A DNA stretch of 16,583 nucleotides from an uncultured Paracoccaceae bacterium (GCA_937916485.1 CALFSV010000203.1:1-16583); one strand, 5' to 3'. Numbered from the stretch's first letter, positions 1-7,358 are shown. The notes: a model not told the origin generated them from the letters alone. Numbers and translations are program-made.

Positions 1-216
1 CTCTCAGGAAGCATGGACCCTATCAGCCGTACACATAAGACCTGACACTCTCGAGGAACACGATGGCTATACAGTCGAGCTCTTCGACAAAACCTGGCAC
101 ACTTGGCTCGCCACTCTCCCCGTCGCCCCCCCCCCTCCCCCTAACCCCAACACACTTTTCCCGGTTCCCCTTTCTCCCCCTCTGTTGCATATGGGGGCAC
201 CGCAACGACCAACCCG
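1..216. other. Intergenic/leader region upstream of serS
   Basis: I cannot identify a gene here. One plus-strand frame is open from base 2 to a stop at 218-220, so a 3' gene tail entering from the left is possible. The conceptual peptide becomes a proline run over the C tract and resembles no family I know. From about 110 to 185 the plus strand is strongly pyrimidine-rich, with runs C4, C10, C5 and C4. Just before serS lie two overlapping and mutually exclusive short stems: CCCCC 176-180 with GGGGG 193-197, and GTTGC 184-188 with GCAAC 202-206. I see no convincing -35/-10 pair. Confidence 0.5.
118..148 (-). other. G-quadruplex-capable G-tract (i-motif on + strand)
   Basis: The plus strand reads C4-GTCG-C10-T-C5-TAA-C4. 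The minus strand therefore carries four G-runs of at least four bases separated by loops of 3, 1 and 4 bases, which fits the standard G3+N1-7 quadruplex pattern. It lies about 80 bp upstream of the serS start, on the serS template strand. That it folds is inferred from the pattern alone. The C10 run could also vary in length by slippage. Confidence 0.6.
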
Positions 217-225
217 GTGAGCCCA

Positions 226-1518
226 ATGCATGACATCCGCATGATCCGCGACAATCCCGCAGCCTTTGACGAGGGTCTGGCCCTGCGCGGCCTCTCGCCG
301 ATGTCCTCCGAGATCCTCGCCATCGACGAGGCCCGCCGCGCCCGCATCCTCGCCGCCGAAACCGCGCAGGCCGAGGCGAACCGCGCCGCCAAAGAGGTGG
401 GCGCCGCCAAGGGCAGGGGCGATGAGGCCGAATTCGAACGTCTCCGCGCCGAGGTGGCCGAAAAGAAATCCGCCATCGCCCGCCTGACCGAAGAGGCCAA
501 GGCCGAGGATGCCCGCCTGACCGACATCCTCATGGCCCTGCCCAACCTGCCCTATCCGGACGTCCCCGAAGGCGCGGACGAGGCCGACAACGTGGAAATC
601 CACCGCAACGGCAGCCCCCGCAATTTTGCCTTTACCCCGGTCGAGCATTATGACCTGCCCGCCGTGCAGGACGGCATGGACTTTGAGACCGCGGCCAAGC
701 TTTCGGGCTCGCGGTTCGTGGTCCTGTCGGGCGCGGTCGCCCGCCTGCACCGGGCGCTGGCACAATTCATGCTCGACACCCATATCGAAGAACATGGTCT
801 GGCCGAGACGATCACCCCGGTGATGGTCCGCGAAGAGATGATGTACGGCACCGGCCAATTGCCCAAGTTCGGCGAGGACAGCTACCAGACCACCAACGGT
901 TGGTGGCTGATCCCCACCGCCGAGGTGACGCTGACCAATATCGTCAACGGGCTGACGATCGACGAAAGCTACCTGCCCCGCCGCTACGTGGCCCATACCC
1001 TGTGCTTCCGCTCCGAGGCGGGCAGCGCGGGCCGCGACACCTCGGGCATGCTCCGCCAGCACCAGTTCGAGAAAGTCGAGATGGTGACGGTCTGCACGCC
1101 CGAGACGTCGGACGCCGAGCACCGCCGCATGACCGATTGCGCGCAGGCCATCCTTGAAAAGCTGGAATTGCCCTACCGCACGGTCATTCTGTGCACCGGC
1201 GACATGGGCGCCGGCGCCCGCCGCACCCATGACATCGAGGTCTGGTTGCCCGGCCAGAACGCCTACCGCGAGATCAGCTCCGTCTCGACCTGTGGCGCTT
1301 ATCAGGCCCGCCGGATGAACGCCCGCTACAAGTCCGCCGAAGGGGGCAAGCCAGAGTTCGTCCACACTCTCAACGGATCTGGCCTTGCCGTGGGCCGTAC
1401 CCTGATCGCGGTGTTGGAGAACGGTCAGGAAGCGGACGGATCGGTCACCCTGCCCGCCGTGTTGCACCCCTACCTGCGCGGCAAGACCCGGATCACCGCC
1501 GAGGGTCTACTGGCCTGA
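226..1518 (+). CDS. serS: Seryl-tRNA synthetase
   Basis: Cytoplasmic class II aminoacyl-tRNA synthetase that charges tRNA-Ser (and tRNA-Sec where present) with serine using ATP. At 430 residues it has the normal family length. The N-terminal [11 protein letters not shown] block and the Ala/Glu/Arg-rich stretch at about residues 30-100 form the long antiparallel coiled coil that contacts the tRNA. The catalytic half has TAE at 231-233, class II motif 2 starting FRSEAG at 261 and followed by the HQFEKVE block, and motif 3 [12 protein letters not shown] at about 384-395. ATG at 226 was chosen because SerS proteins begin MHDIR or similar and a GGTGA ribosome-binding sequence (216-220) sits 5 bases upstream; an in-frame GTG at 217 would overlap that site. 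The gene converges with the DUF2235 gene, overlapping its 3' end by 12 bp. Identification is secure. Confidence 0.98.
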   Translation: MHDIRMIRDNPAAFDEGLALRGLSPMSSEILAIDEARRARILAAETAQAEANRAAKEVGAAKGRGDEAEFERLRAEVAEKKSAIARLTEEAKAEDARLTDILMALPNLPYPDVPEGADEADNVEIHRNGSPRNFAFTPVEHYDLPAVQDGMDFETAAKLSGSRFVVLSGAVARLHRALAQFMLDTHIEEHGLAETITPVMVREEMMYGTGQLPKFGEDSYQTTNGWWLIPTAEVTLTNIVNGLTIDESYLPRRYVAHTLCFRSEAGSAGRDTSGMLRQHQFEKVEMVTVCTPETSDAEHRRMTDCAQAILEKLELPYRTVILCTGDMGAGARRTHDIEVWLPGQNAYREISSVSTCGAYQARRMNARYKSAEGGKPEFVHTLNGSGLAVGRTLIAVLENGQEADGSVTLPAVLHPYLRGKTRITAEGLLA

Positions 1519-2685
1519 TCCGGCCCCTGCCCCGAGCAGCGCATCCATGACCCGGCGCAGGGCGCCCGGCCGATAGGCCGGGTCCCCCGCCACCTTGGTG
1601 CGCGCCGTATCCGACACCTTGTCAACCGAGGCTGGCCCCGGCCGGTCCCGCCCGGTCTTGCGCATCCATTGGGTCAGAAGACCGGGGAAACGCTGATTGT
1701 GCGCCGGGGCGGTTATGTCTGCTTCGGCCCGGATCGCCGCCCAGCGTTCGGGCCGCAGGTCCAGCCCCGCCGCCTGCGCCCCTTCGGCGATCCAGTCAAA
1801 GGCGTGGGCCGACAGCCCCTTGACCTCGCCCCCGCCCCCGACCGACCCGTGGTCGCCGGGAAACCACTCTTCCCGGTAGGGCAGGTCCGCGCGCGGGACT
1901 GCCGAAAGATCCGCGTCTTCCGCCACCCCAAGCGCCTGCCCATTCAGCCGGTCGAGGTTGTCCCACCCGGTCGAGGCATAGGCCCGCCGACGCTCGTCAA
2001 TCGCCACCGCATGCCGGGCCGATGCCACGCTGCGCGACAGGGCCGCATCGTGAAACCGGTGCCTGCCATTGAGGTAGCCGGCAATCCACCAGTAGTTCGG
2101 CACCCCAAGTGCCCCGACTGTATCCCAAACCCCAAGGTAGGTGATCTTGAGGTTCACACACATCCCCGGCCGGTTTTGCAGCCGCCAGTCCCATTCCGCA
2201 TCGCTGGTGGCGGTAAAGGGGGCAAGGTCGGCGCGGTAGGCAAAGCTTTCCTCGGCATCCGGTTTGGCGGACCGGCGGTTGCGGGTGCGGCGCATTGCCT
2301 CTTCCACCCGGTGGACATTCTCGCGGGGCGGGATGCCGCAGGACCGGATCAGACCGGCAAGGGACCGGGCGGTATAGGCCCCACGGGAAAAGCCAAAGAT
2401 GTAAATCTCATCCCCCGGCTCATAGCAAAAGATCAGGGCGCGGTAGGCCTCTTCGATGGTCTGCTCAAGCCCCCAGCCAAGGGCGCCGCCGACATAGCGG
2501 TCAAGGACCCGGCCGATCGCACTCGACCCTTTGCCGCTGCCGACGCCCATCAGGTAAAACACCTGCTGGCTGCGCCCATCCTGGGCGGCCAGCCGGACAG
2601 TCTGGGCCAGGCGGACCACATTGGTGGGGCTTTGCACGTCCGACCGGTTCCAGGTTCCGTCGCAAAAGATGGCGATACGCTTCAT
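1507..2685 (-). CDS. DUF2235 alpha/beta-hydrolase-like protein
   Basis: 392-residue protein of the DUF2235 family, which has an alpha/beta-hydrolase fold and includes some type VI secretion phospholipase effectors (Tle1-like). The opening [13 protein letters not shown] is the family's N-terminal signature. The nucleophile elbow [10 protein letters not shown] places Ser at about residue 100; [11 protein letters not shown] (Asp about 188) and [12 protein letters not shown] (His about 279) supply the other expected triad positions. The His loop reads DHGSVGG rather than the more usual VHSDVGG. No signal peptide or membrane segment is visible. No VgrG, PAAR or immunity-like gene is nearby, so a secreted-effector role is not supported by context and a cytoplasmic hydrolase is equally possible; the substrate is unknown. 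ATG at 2685 follows an AGGAG site with about 7-base spacing. The gene is divergent from the TspO-like gene and convergent with serS. Confidence 0.9.
   Translation of the reverse strand: MKRIAIFCDGTWNRSDVQSPTNVVRLAQTVRLAAQDGRSQQVFYLMGVGSGKGSSAIGRVLDRYVGGALGWGLEQTIEEAYRALIFCYEPGDEIYIFGFSRGAYTARSLAGLIRSCGIPPRENVHRVEEAMRRTRNRRSAKPDAEESFAYRADLAPFTATSDAEWDWRLQNRPGMCVNLKITYLGVWDTVGALGVPNYWWIAGYLNGRHRFHDAALSRSVASARHAVAIDERRRAYASTGWDNLDRLNGQALGVAEDADLSAVPRADLPYREEWFPGDHGSVGGGGEVKGLSAHAFDWIAEGAQAAGLDLRPERWAAIRAEADITAPAHNQRFPGLLTQWMRKTGRDRPGPASVDKVSDTARTKVAGDPAYRPGALRRVMDALLGAGAGSGQ
1565..1582 (+). terminator. Possible serS 3' hairpin inside the DUF2235 gene
   Basis: CCCGGCC and GGCCGGG form a perfect 7-bp GC-only stem with a GATA loop, 46 bases past the serS stop. 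No T-tract follows, so it is not a classical intrinsic terminator. It may protect the 3' end of the serS mRNA, or be a chance product of GC-rich coding sequence. Confidence 0.25.
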
Positions 2686-2710
2686 TTCGGGCTCCTTTCC
2701 CGCAGCAAAG

Positions 2711-2740
2711 GTCAGCCCCTGACCCTACGTCAAGTCAGGG
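2711..2740. promoter_or_regulatory. Dyad operator candidate between divergent genes
   Basis: CCCTGAC (2717-2723) and GTCAGGG (2734-2740) form a perfect 7-bp inverted repeat with a 10-base spacer. A further GTCAG (2711-2715) pairs with the CTGAC at 2719-2723 over a 3-base spacer. The shifted dyad ACCCT (2722-2726)/AGGGT (2737-2741) also has a 10-base spacer. On the minus strand TTGACG (2728-2733) could serve as a -35 for the DUF2235 gene. The arrangement suggests a dimeric regulator acting on one or both divergent genes; a MerR-like site is one guess, and the protein cannot be named from sequence. Confidence 0.45.
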
Positions 2741-2762
2741 TAACCCGCATTGCCCCTGCAAA

Positions 2763-2776
2763 GCGCAGCGCTGCGC
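2763..2776. promoter_or_regulatory. 14-bp perfect palindrome before the TspO-like gene
   Basis: GCGCAGCGCTGCGC is perfectly self-complementary and sits just upstream of a TACAAT hexamer, inside the expected -35/-10 spacer of the TspO-like gene. It could be an operator that blocks polymerase. Short GC palindromes also arise by chance in DNA of this composition. Confidence 0.35.
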
Positions 2777-2778
2777 GA

Positions 2779-2784
2779 TACAAT
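2779..2784 (+). promoter_or_regulatory. Putative -10 hexamer giving a leaderless transcript
   Basis: TACAAT matches the sigma-70 -10 consensus at five of six positions and ends 6 bases before the ATG at 2791, so initiation about 7 bases downstream would fall on the start codon. No good -35 is visible at 16-18 bp spacing. The AGGGG at 2785-2789 is only one base from the ATG, too close for a normal Shine-Dalgarno site. Both facts fit a leaderless mRNA but do not prove it. Confidence 0.3.
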
Positions 2785-2790
2785 AGGGGC

Positions 2791-3495
2791 ATGATACGTT
2801 CCCTTATTACCCTGCTTTTCACCCTGACCTTTGTCGGATCTCCTGCCCTGACGCCCCCGTTCAGCGGGTTTGAGGCGGATCAGTTGCCGATTCCCCAGAT
2901 TGATCCACCAATCCAGCCCGAAGGCTACGCCTTTGCCATCTGGGGTCTGATCTATGGCTGGCTGGTCGTCTCGGCCGTCTACGGGCAATGGAAACGGCCC
3001 CGTTCGCCGGACTGGGACAAGGCGCGACTGCCCTTGCTGATCAGCCTTGCCATCGGGACACCCTGGCTGGCGGTCGCCAATGTCAGCGCGATTTGGGCCA
3101 CGGTGATGATCTTTGGCATGGCAGGCTTTGCCATCGCCGCCCTTCTGGCGGCCCCAAGGGCCGACCGCTGGTGGTTTCAGGCCCCTGTGGGCATCTATGC
3201 AGGCTGGCTGACGGCGGCGTCCTTCGTGTCGCTGGGCAGCACGGCGGCGGGGTTTGGCCTTGTGACCGACGCGATGGGCTGGGCCTACCTCGGGATCGGG
3301 CTGGCGCTGATCACCGCGCTTGTCGTGCAGCTTCGGGCGCCGCAGGCCCCGGAATACGGTCTGACGGTGATCTGGGCACTGGTGGGGATTGTTGTGGCCA
3401 ACGGCTACACCCTGCCCGGCGTCAGCATGACCGCCATCGCCGGCATCGCGGTGCTGGGCGCAGCCATCGTCATCGGGCAGCGCCGGACGGCCTGA
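2791..3495 (+). CDS. TspO/MBR-related integral membrane protein
   Basis: 234-residue, very hydrophobic protein with about seven predicted membrane segments. The segment GYAFAIWGLIYGWL (about residues 46-59) and the later GIYAGWLTAASFVS (about 132-145) resemble helix motifs of tryptophan-rich sensory proteins (TspO/MBR superfamily), but it is longer than the roughly 160-residue five-helix TspO and fits the larger TspO-related subgroup. Family TspO proteins bind porphyrins and other hydrophobic ligands; the ligand here is unknown. The frame stays open far upstream, antisense to the DUF2235 gene. I chose the ATG at 2791 because it starts directly before a hydrophobic helix and lies outside the divergent promoter region. 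The gene is divergent from the DUF2235 gene and converges with der across a 6-bp gap. Confidence 0.75.
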   Translation: MIRSLITLLFTLTFVGSPALTPPFSGFEADQLPIPQIDPPIQPEGYAFAIWGLIYGWLVVSAVYGQWKRPRSPDWDKARLPLLISLAIGTPWLAVANVSAIWATVMIFGMAGFAIAALLAAPRADRWWFQAPVGIYAGWLTAASFVSLGSTAAGFGLVTDAMGWAYLGIGLALITALVVQLRAPQAPEYGLTVIWALVGIVVANGYTLPGVSMTAIAGIAVLGAAIVIGQRRTA

Positions 3496-3501
3496 GCCGC
3501 C

Positions 3502-4947
3502 CTACTTCAGGTGCTTGGACAAACGCGAAGGCTGGGACTTCTTGCGGCCCTTGAAGGGGTTCTTGTCCCCCTGATCGCGCAGGGTCATGCGGATCGGCGT
3601 GCCGGGCATGTCGAAATCAGCCCGCAAGCCGTTCACCAGATAGCGCGAATAGCTTTCCGGAACCAACTCCGGGTGCGAGGTCATGACGACAAAGGCCGGG
3701 GGCCGGGTCTTGACCTGCGTGGCATAGCGCATCTTGATCCGTTTGCCGCCCGGCGCCGGTGGCGGGTGCTGTTCCAGCATGCCAACGAGCCAGCGGTTCA
3801 GGCGCGACGTTGACACCCGGCGGTTCCAGACCTCATGCGCCCGCATGATGGCGGCGTGCAAACGATCCAGTCCCTTGCCCGTCTTGGCCGAAACAGTGAC
3901 CAAGGGCGCCCCGCGCAGCTGGGGCAAAAGGCGTTCGAACGCCTCGCGCAGTTCCTTGAGCTTTTCCTGCTTTTCGTCCTCGAGGTCCCATTTGTTGACA
4001 GCCACCACAACGGCGCGGCCCTCCCGCTCGGCCAGATCGGCGATGCGCAGGTCCTGCTGTTCAAAGGGGATGTCCACATCCAGGAGGACCACCACGACTT
4101 CGGCGAACTTGACGGCGCGCAGACCGTCCTGAACGCTCATCTTTTCGAGCTTGTCCTCGATCCGGGCCTTCTTGCGCATACCGGCTGTGTCAAAGATCCG
4201 CATGGGCACGTCTTCCCAGTCGATCGCGACCGAGATGGCGTCGCGGGTGATCCCCGCCTCGGGTCCGGTCAACAGACGCTCTTCGCCCATGATCTTGTTG
4301 ATCAGGGTGGATTTGCCTGCATTGGGGCGACCGACAACAGCAATCTGAAGCGGCTTTTCGCGGGTGGGCACGCGGGGGGCGTCCTCGTCCTCTTCGCCGA
4401 CATCGACGTCCGTCTCGGGCTCGTTCTCTTCGAACTGGGCGCGGGCCTCAATCTCGTCGGCGATGGGCATAAGAACCTGCAAGAGGTCGGTGATCCCCTC
4501 GCCGTGTTCGCCCGACAGGCGGATCGGCTCGCCCAGTCCAAGGGAAAAGGCCTCAAGATAACCAGCCTCGCCCGCCTTGCCTTCGCTTTTGTTGGCGGCC
4601 AGCAGGACGTGGGCGTTCTTTTTGCGCAGGATATCGGCAAACAGCTCATCCGTCGGCGTGATGCCGACACGGGCATCAATCAGGAACAGACAGATATCCG
4701 CCATCTCGACCGCACGTTCGGTCAGGCGGCGCATCCGGCCCTGAAGGCTGTCATCCGTCGCATCCTCAAGCCCGGCCGAGTCGATGACGGTAAATTTCAG
4801 GTCGCCAAGACGCGCCTGACCTTCACGCAAATCGCGCGTCACGCCGGGCTGGTCATCGACCAACGCGAGTTTTTTGCCGACAAGGCGGTTGAAGAGCGTG
4901 GATTTGCCCACATTGGGGCGTCCCACGATAGCAAGGGTAAAGGTCAT
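3502..4947 (-). CDS. der: Ribosome-associated GTPase Der (EngA)
   Basis: Essential double-GTPase needed for late assembly of the 50S ribosomal subunit in the cytoplasm. The 481-residue protein has two tandem G domains. The first has the P-loop GRPNVGKST (9-17), G3 DSAG (56-59) and G4 NKSE (119-122). The second has GRPNAGKST (206-214), DTAG (253-256) and NKWD (318-321). A strongly acidic linker (about 170-190) joins them, and a C-terminal KH-like domain ends in a basic tail. NKSE departs from the NKxD consensus in domain 1; the chemical change is conservative. ATG at 4947 is preceded by AGGA at about 9 bases. It is the last gene of the yfgM-bamB-der set, 45 bp after bamB, and converges on the TspO-like gene with a 6-bp gap. 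Identification is secure. Confidence 0.98.
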   Translation of the reverse strand: MTFTLAIVGRPNVGKSTLFNRLVGKKLALVDDQPGVTRDLREGQARLGDLKFTVIDSAGLEDATDDSLQGRMRRLTERAVEMADICLFLIDARVGITPTDELFADILRKKNAHVLLAANKSEGKAGEAGYLEAFSLGLGEPIRLSGEHGEGITDLLQVLMPIADEIEARAQFEENEPETDVDVGEEDEDAPRVPTREKPLQIAVVGRPNAGKSTLINKIMGEERLLTGPEAGITRDAISVAIDWEDVPMRIFDTAGMRKKARIEDKLEKMSVQDGLRAVKFAEVVVVLLDVDIPFEQQDLRIADLAEREGRAVVVAVNKWDLEDEKQEKLKELREAFERLLPQLRGAPLVTVSAKTGKGLDRLHAAIMRAHEVWNRRVSTSRLNRWLVGMLEQHPPPAPGGKRIKMRYATQVKTRPPAFVVMTSHPELVPESYSRYLVNGLRADFDMPGTPIRMTLRDQGDKNPFKGRKKSQPSRLSKHLK

Positions 4948-4992
4948 GGCGTCCGGTCCTACATCAGACAGGCGCGATACACCCTTTGCGCC

Positions 4993-6309
4993 CTAACGGA
5001 AAGCCATCAGTTTGCCGTCTGCCGTAAGGACGTAAAGAACGCCCCCTGCCACGACCGGGCTCGACGCGGCACCAGCGGGCAGCGCCACATCCCCGACCGA
5101 TGCCCCCGACACAGGATCGAATTGGCGCAAAAGACCATCCGACGACGCCAAGATCAGGCGGCCCCCCGCCAGGATCGGGCCATAATGGACAAAGCGGGTG
5201 GTCCGGCGCGTCAGCCCGCCACCTTCTTCGGACAAGGGCAGTTGGACGCGCCAGATGGCCGAACCGGTGTTCCGGTCAAGGCGGACAAGCTGGTTGATGT
5301 CATTGATCACAAACAGAGAGTCGCCTGCAGGTGCCACGGGCCCTGCTGCCCCCTCGGTCGCGGTCCAGACCCGGTCCCCGGTGTCGGTCTCAAGGGCGAC
5401 AATCCGGCCCGACATGTTGCCGATGTAGACGCGGCTTCCGTCAATCACCGGGTCCGCTGCGATGTCGCTTGCCGCAACGACCGCGGCATACCCCGGACGG
5501 GCCCCACCGATCACCGTGGACCAGCGGCGCACGCCGCCATCGGGGAAGGTTGCGATCACTTCGCCAGAAGGGAACGGGATGATGGCCACATCACCAGCGG
5601 CCGCAACGCCTGCCCCGCTGCCGAAATTGGTTGTCGAGGGGGTGCCTTGCAACTGCCACCGCACCCGGCCGTCTGCCGTCTCGATCGCCCAGGCACGGCT
5701 ATCGCGGCCTACGACATAGACAAGATCGTCAAACACGGTGGGCGCGCCGCTGCCGGGGGCGTCGATGTCCTGGGTCCAGCGGACGGTCCCGGTGTCGACC
5801 GCCATCGCGGTGACGGTGCCATAGCCGGTCACCGCGTAAAGGGTGTCGCCAGACACAGCCAGACCACCCCCTGAAATCTGCGCCCGGCGGTTGCCCTCGA
5901 TCACCAGGGACCGGCTCCAAAGAACCTCGCCTGCTGTCGTCTGGGCCTGCACACCGGCGCCCGAATCAAGGGTGAACACCCGACCGTCCAACACCAAAGG
6001 CTCGGCCGTCAGTCTTTGACGGCGGTTGTTGCCGACCCCGATATCGACCGAGAACACGGGCGTCAGCGTCGCCCCCAAGGCTGGATGCGGGAACATGTGA
6101 CGGGCCGACCCGCCGCGCTGCGCAAAATCGGCGTTCAGCACCGGTGCGGGCAGCGAAATCGGTCGGGCCTCGTTGGTTTCGACCGCTTCGGCCCCGGGCA
6201 TTCCGTCACGCAAGTCAAGCCGTTCGCCCGGCAGGATGAAGTCCGGCTCAGCGCAGGCACCAAGGAGTGCCAGAGCCATCATCGGTCCCAATAGTGTCCT
6301 AAGTGCCAA
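4993..6309 (-). CDS. bamB: Outer-membrane assembly lipoprotein BamB-like (PQQ beta-propeller)
   Basis: Predicted lipoprotein of the BAM complex, which folds and inserts beta-barrel proteins into the outer membrane. The N-terminus has a short basic/hydrophobic signal ending in lipobox LLGAC, making Cys19 the acylated residue. From about residue 85 to 438 there are repeated PQQ-propeller blade motifs, for example DTGTVRW (172-178), ADGRVRW (212-218), TGDRVW (310-315), NTGSAIW (347-353) and a last blade DGKLMAF. The start codon is TTG at 6309: no other start lies in the preceding 50 bases in frame, and the first internal ATG would leave a signal too short and lacking Arg4. Weak AAGGG lies upstream. 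The gene lies 44 bp after the yfgM-like gene and 45 bp before der, the same order as in E. coli. At 438 residues it is longer than E. coli BamB, mostly from an extended N-terminal stretch after the lipid anchor. Confidence 0.9.
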   Translation of the reverse strand: MALRTLLGPMMALALLGACAEPDFILPGERLDLRDGMPGAEAVETNEARPISLPAPVLNADFAQRGGSARHMFPHPALGATLTPVFSVDIGVGNNRRQRLTAEPLVLDGRVFTLDSGAGVQAQTTAGEVLWSRSLVIEGNRRAQISGGGLAVSGDTLYAVTGYGTVTAMAVDTGTVRWTQDIDAPGSGAPTVFDDLVYVVGRDSRAWAIETADGRVRWQLQGTPSTTNFGSGAGVAAAGDVAIIPFPSGEVIATFPDGGVRRWSTVIGGARPGYAAVVAASDIAADPVIDGSRVYIGNMSGRIVALETDTGDRVWTATEGAAGPVAPAGDSLFVINDINQLVRLDRNTGSAIWRVQLPLSEEGGGLTRRTTRFVHYGPILAGGRLILASSDGLLRQFDPVSGASVGDVALPAGAASSPVVAGGVLYVLTADGKLMAFR

Positions 6310-6353
6310 CGGTCTGCCCTTTGTTTCGTTATTCTGTTCTTTGCGAGCCGGGC

Positions 6354-7016
6354 CTAGTTGCCGGCGTTCGCATCGTTCGTTCCACCCAAGGCCACGATCA
6401 GCCCCTGAGCGCGTTCGCGCAAGCTTTGAGTTGCTTCTGCATCCTCGGCAATCGCGGCCAAACCAGACAGGGCCGCCTCGATATCACCCGCCGACACATC
6501 CGCAAGGGCCAGTTGTTCGAGGGCCAGCATACGGTAAGGGTTGCCCGGCACGGCCAGCGCCTCAAGCGCGATGCGCCGTTCGGCGGGGTCCATCGTGTCG
6601 GCCGACAGCATCAAGGACTTCAACGCAGCAAGGCCCCGATACTCATCGGGGATATCCGCGTCGACGGCCAAAGCGTCCAATGTCGCAATCGCAGCGGCGG
6701 TGTCGCCGGAATTCTGCAGCTCGGCCGCTGTGAACAGTGCCGTCACAGCCACGGCTGGGCCTTGGGGATCAATCGCTGCCAACCCTTCGACCCGGCCCGC
6801 CGGATCGTTGACCTCAAGCGCATTTAGGAGGGCATCGCCCACCGCCTGTGCCTGCGCCTCGGTCTTGGCCTTGTTCCATTCGTTCCAGGCAGCCCCTCCG
6901 ACCAGCAGCAGGACGGCCAGCACGGCGATCCAGCCGTAGCGGCGCAACATGGCATAAAGCTGATCGCGACGCAGTTCCTCGGTCACCTCGTCGATGAAGC
7001 TTTCGTTATTGCTCAC
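6354..7016 (-). CDS. YfgM-like TPR-type membrane-anchored protein
   Basis: 220-residue protein with a short cytoplasmic N-terminus (MSNNESFIDEVTEE then a basic RRYGW segment), a single transmembrane helix at about 30-45 and a periplasmic Ala/Leu/Asp-rich helical domain (about 50-210) of the TPR-like kind found in YfgM. In E. coli YfgM associates with SecYEG and the chaperone PpiD and helps pass secreted proteins to periplasmic chaperones; a similar role is inferred here from architecture and from its position directly before bamB and der. The start is GTG at 7016, with a GGGGG stretch about 5 bases upstream; the conserved-looking MSNNESFIDEV opening supports it. It is the first gene of the three-gene set and faces the RND operon across a divergent regulatory region. 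Confidence 0.85.
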   Translation of the reverse strand: MSNNESFIDEVTEELRRDQLYAMLRRYGWIAVLAVLLLVGGAAWNEWNKAKTEAQAQAVGDALLNALEVNDPAGRVEGLAAIDPQGPAVAVTALFTAAELQNSGDTAAAIATLDALAVDADIPDEYRGLAALKSLMLSADTMDPAERRIALEALAVPGNPYRMLALEQLALADVSAGDIEAALSGLAAIAEDAEATQSLRERAQGLIVALGGTNDANAGN

Positions 7017-7080
7017 TTTAGCCCCCAGTCCGGCCAGTTCGCGCCCCGTTCAAGGGGCCGACACCGCTTATCCTCGCTCT

Positions 7081-7110
7081 TCCATATCGTGACTGTACGC
7101 CGGTTGCCAA
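7081..7110 (-). promoter_or_regulatory. Putative promoter of the yfgM-bamB-der operon
   Basis: Read on the minus strand, TTGGCA (7105-7110) is followed after 18 bases by TATGGA (7081-7086), a moderate sigma-70-like match about 65 bases before the GTG start. It was chosen by eye and weaker alternatives exist. Confidence 0.25.
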
Positions 7111-7124
7111 GACCCGCTCCTCAA

Positions 7125-7162
7125 ACTGCCCAATGACTGCCCAATTCCGCTCGTATTGGCAG
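7125..7162. promoter_or_regulatory. CTGCCCAAT repeat cluster
   Basis: ACTGCCCAAT occurs twice as an exact 10-bp direct repeat (7125-7134 and 7136-7145) with an 11-bp period, about one helical turn. A third, inverted and one-base-shorter copy ATTGGCAG lies at 7155-7162. The second and third copies make a CCAAT-N9-ATTGG dyad (7141-7159). Such arrays commonly bind a multimeric regulator. The cluster lies 109-146 bases upstream of the yfgM-like start and about 200 bases upstream of the favoured adaptor start, so either operon could be the target. Confidence 0.5.
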
Positions 7163-7209
7163 CTTAAGCCTTGCCTAAATCAGGGTTTGCTGCGGATGCG
7201 AGAGGACGC

Positions 7210-7238
7210 TTGCAGAAAATTATGGGAATTCTTAATCT
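7210..7238 (+). promoter_or_regulatory. Putative promoter of the RND efflux operon
   Basis: TTGCAG (7210-7215) is followed after 17 bases by TAATCT (7233-7238) in a locally AT-rich stretch. The -10 match is poor; TATTAA (7257-7262) is another candidate but lacks a -35. The palindrome at 7240-7251 lies just downstream of the first candidate, where a bound repressor would block initiation. Confidence 0.25.
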
Positions 7239-7253
7239 GAACCGGTCGGTTTA
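7238..7253. promoter_or_regulatory. TetR-family-like operator palindrome
   Basis: AACCG-GT-CGGTT (7240-7251) is a perfect inverted repeat, extending with one mismatch to 7238-7253. The ACCGGTCGGT core resembles operators bound by TetR/AcrR-type repressors, which often control RND pumps. It lies about 105 bases upstream of the favoured adaptor start. No tetR-like gene occurs in this window, so the regulator would be encoded elsewhere. Confidence 0.45.
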
Positions 7254-7358
7254 GCGTATTAAAAGTCAACCACCTCTATTGTTTGGATGGTTTCACGTTT
7301 AGACGGACCCGAAACCGCCATTATCCGCTTGTCGACAGACGCAAGAAAGAAACGACTT

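Noticed and set aside
94..111. Possible sigma-54 promoter (TGGCAC followed by GGCTC)
   Set aside because: The second GC element falls at the wrong spacing from the GG and the TTGC half is absent.
67..1467. Long open frame antisense to serS
   Set aside because: It lies almost entirely opposite a certain serS gene, its product is Gly/Ala/His-rich without a recognisable domain, and such frames are expected opposite GC-rich genes.
1669..2790. Upstream plus-strand extension of the TspO-like reading frame
   Set aside because: It is the antisense of the DUF2235 gene followed by the divergent control region; the peptide is Pro/Gly/Arg-rich. Only 2791-3495 shows membrane-protein character.
3525..3580. 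Possible terminator between the TspO-like gene and der
   Set aside because: The only stems visible are short and imperfect, have no T-tract and lie in der coding sequence.
3835..5874. A 679-codon open frame opposite der and bamB
   Set aside because: It spans two well-identified genes and their gap, with low-complexity basic composition and no domain; an antisense shadow.
7287..7358. Adaptor N-terminal extension from ATG 7287
   Set aside because: There is no ribosome-binding site and its codon use is unlike the gene body; kept only as an alternative start.
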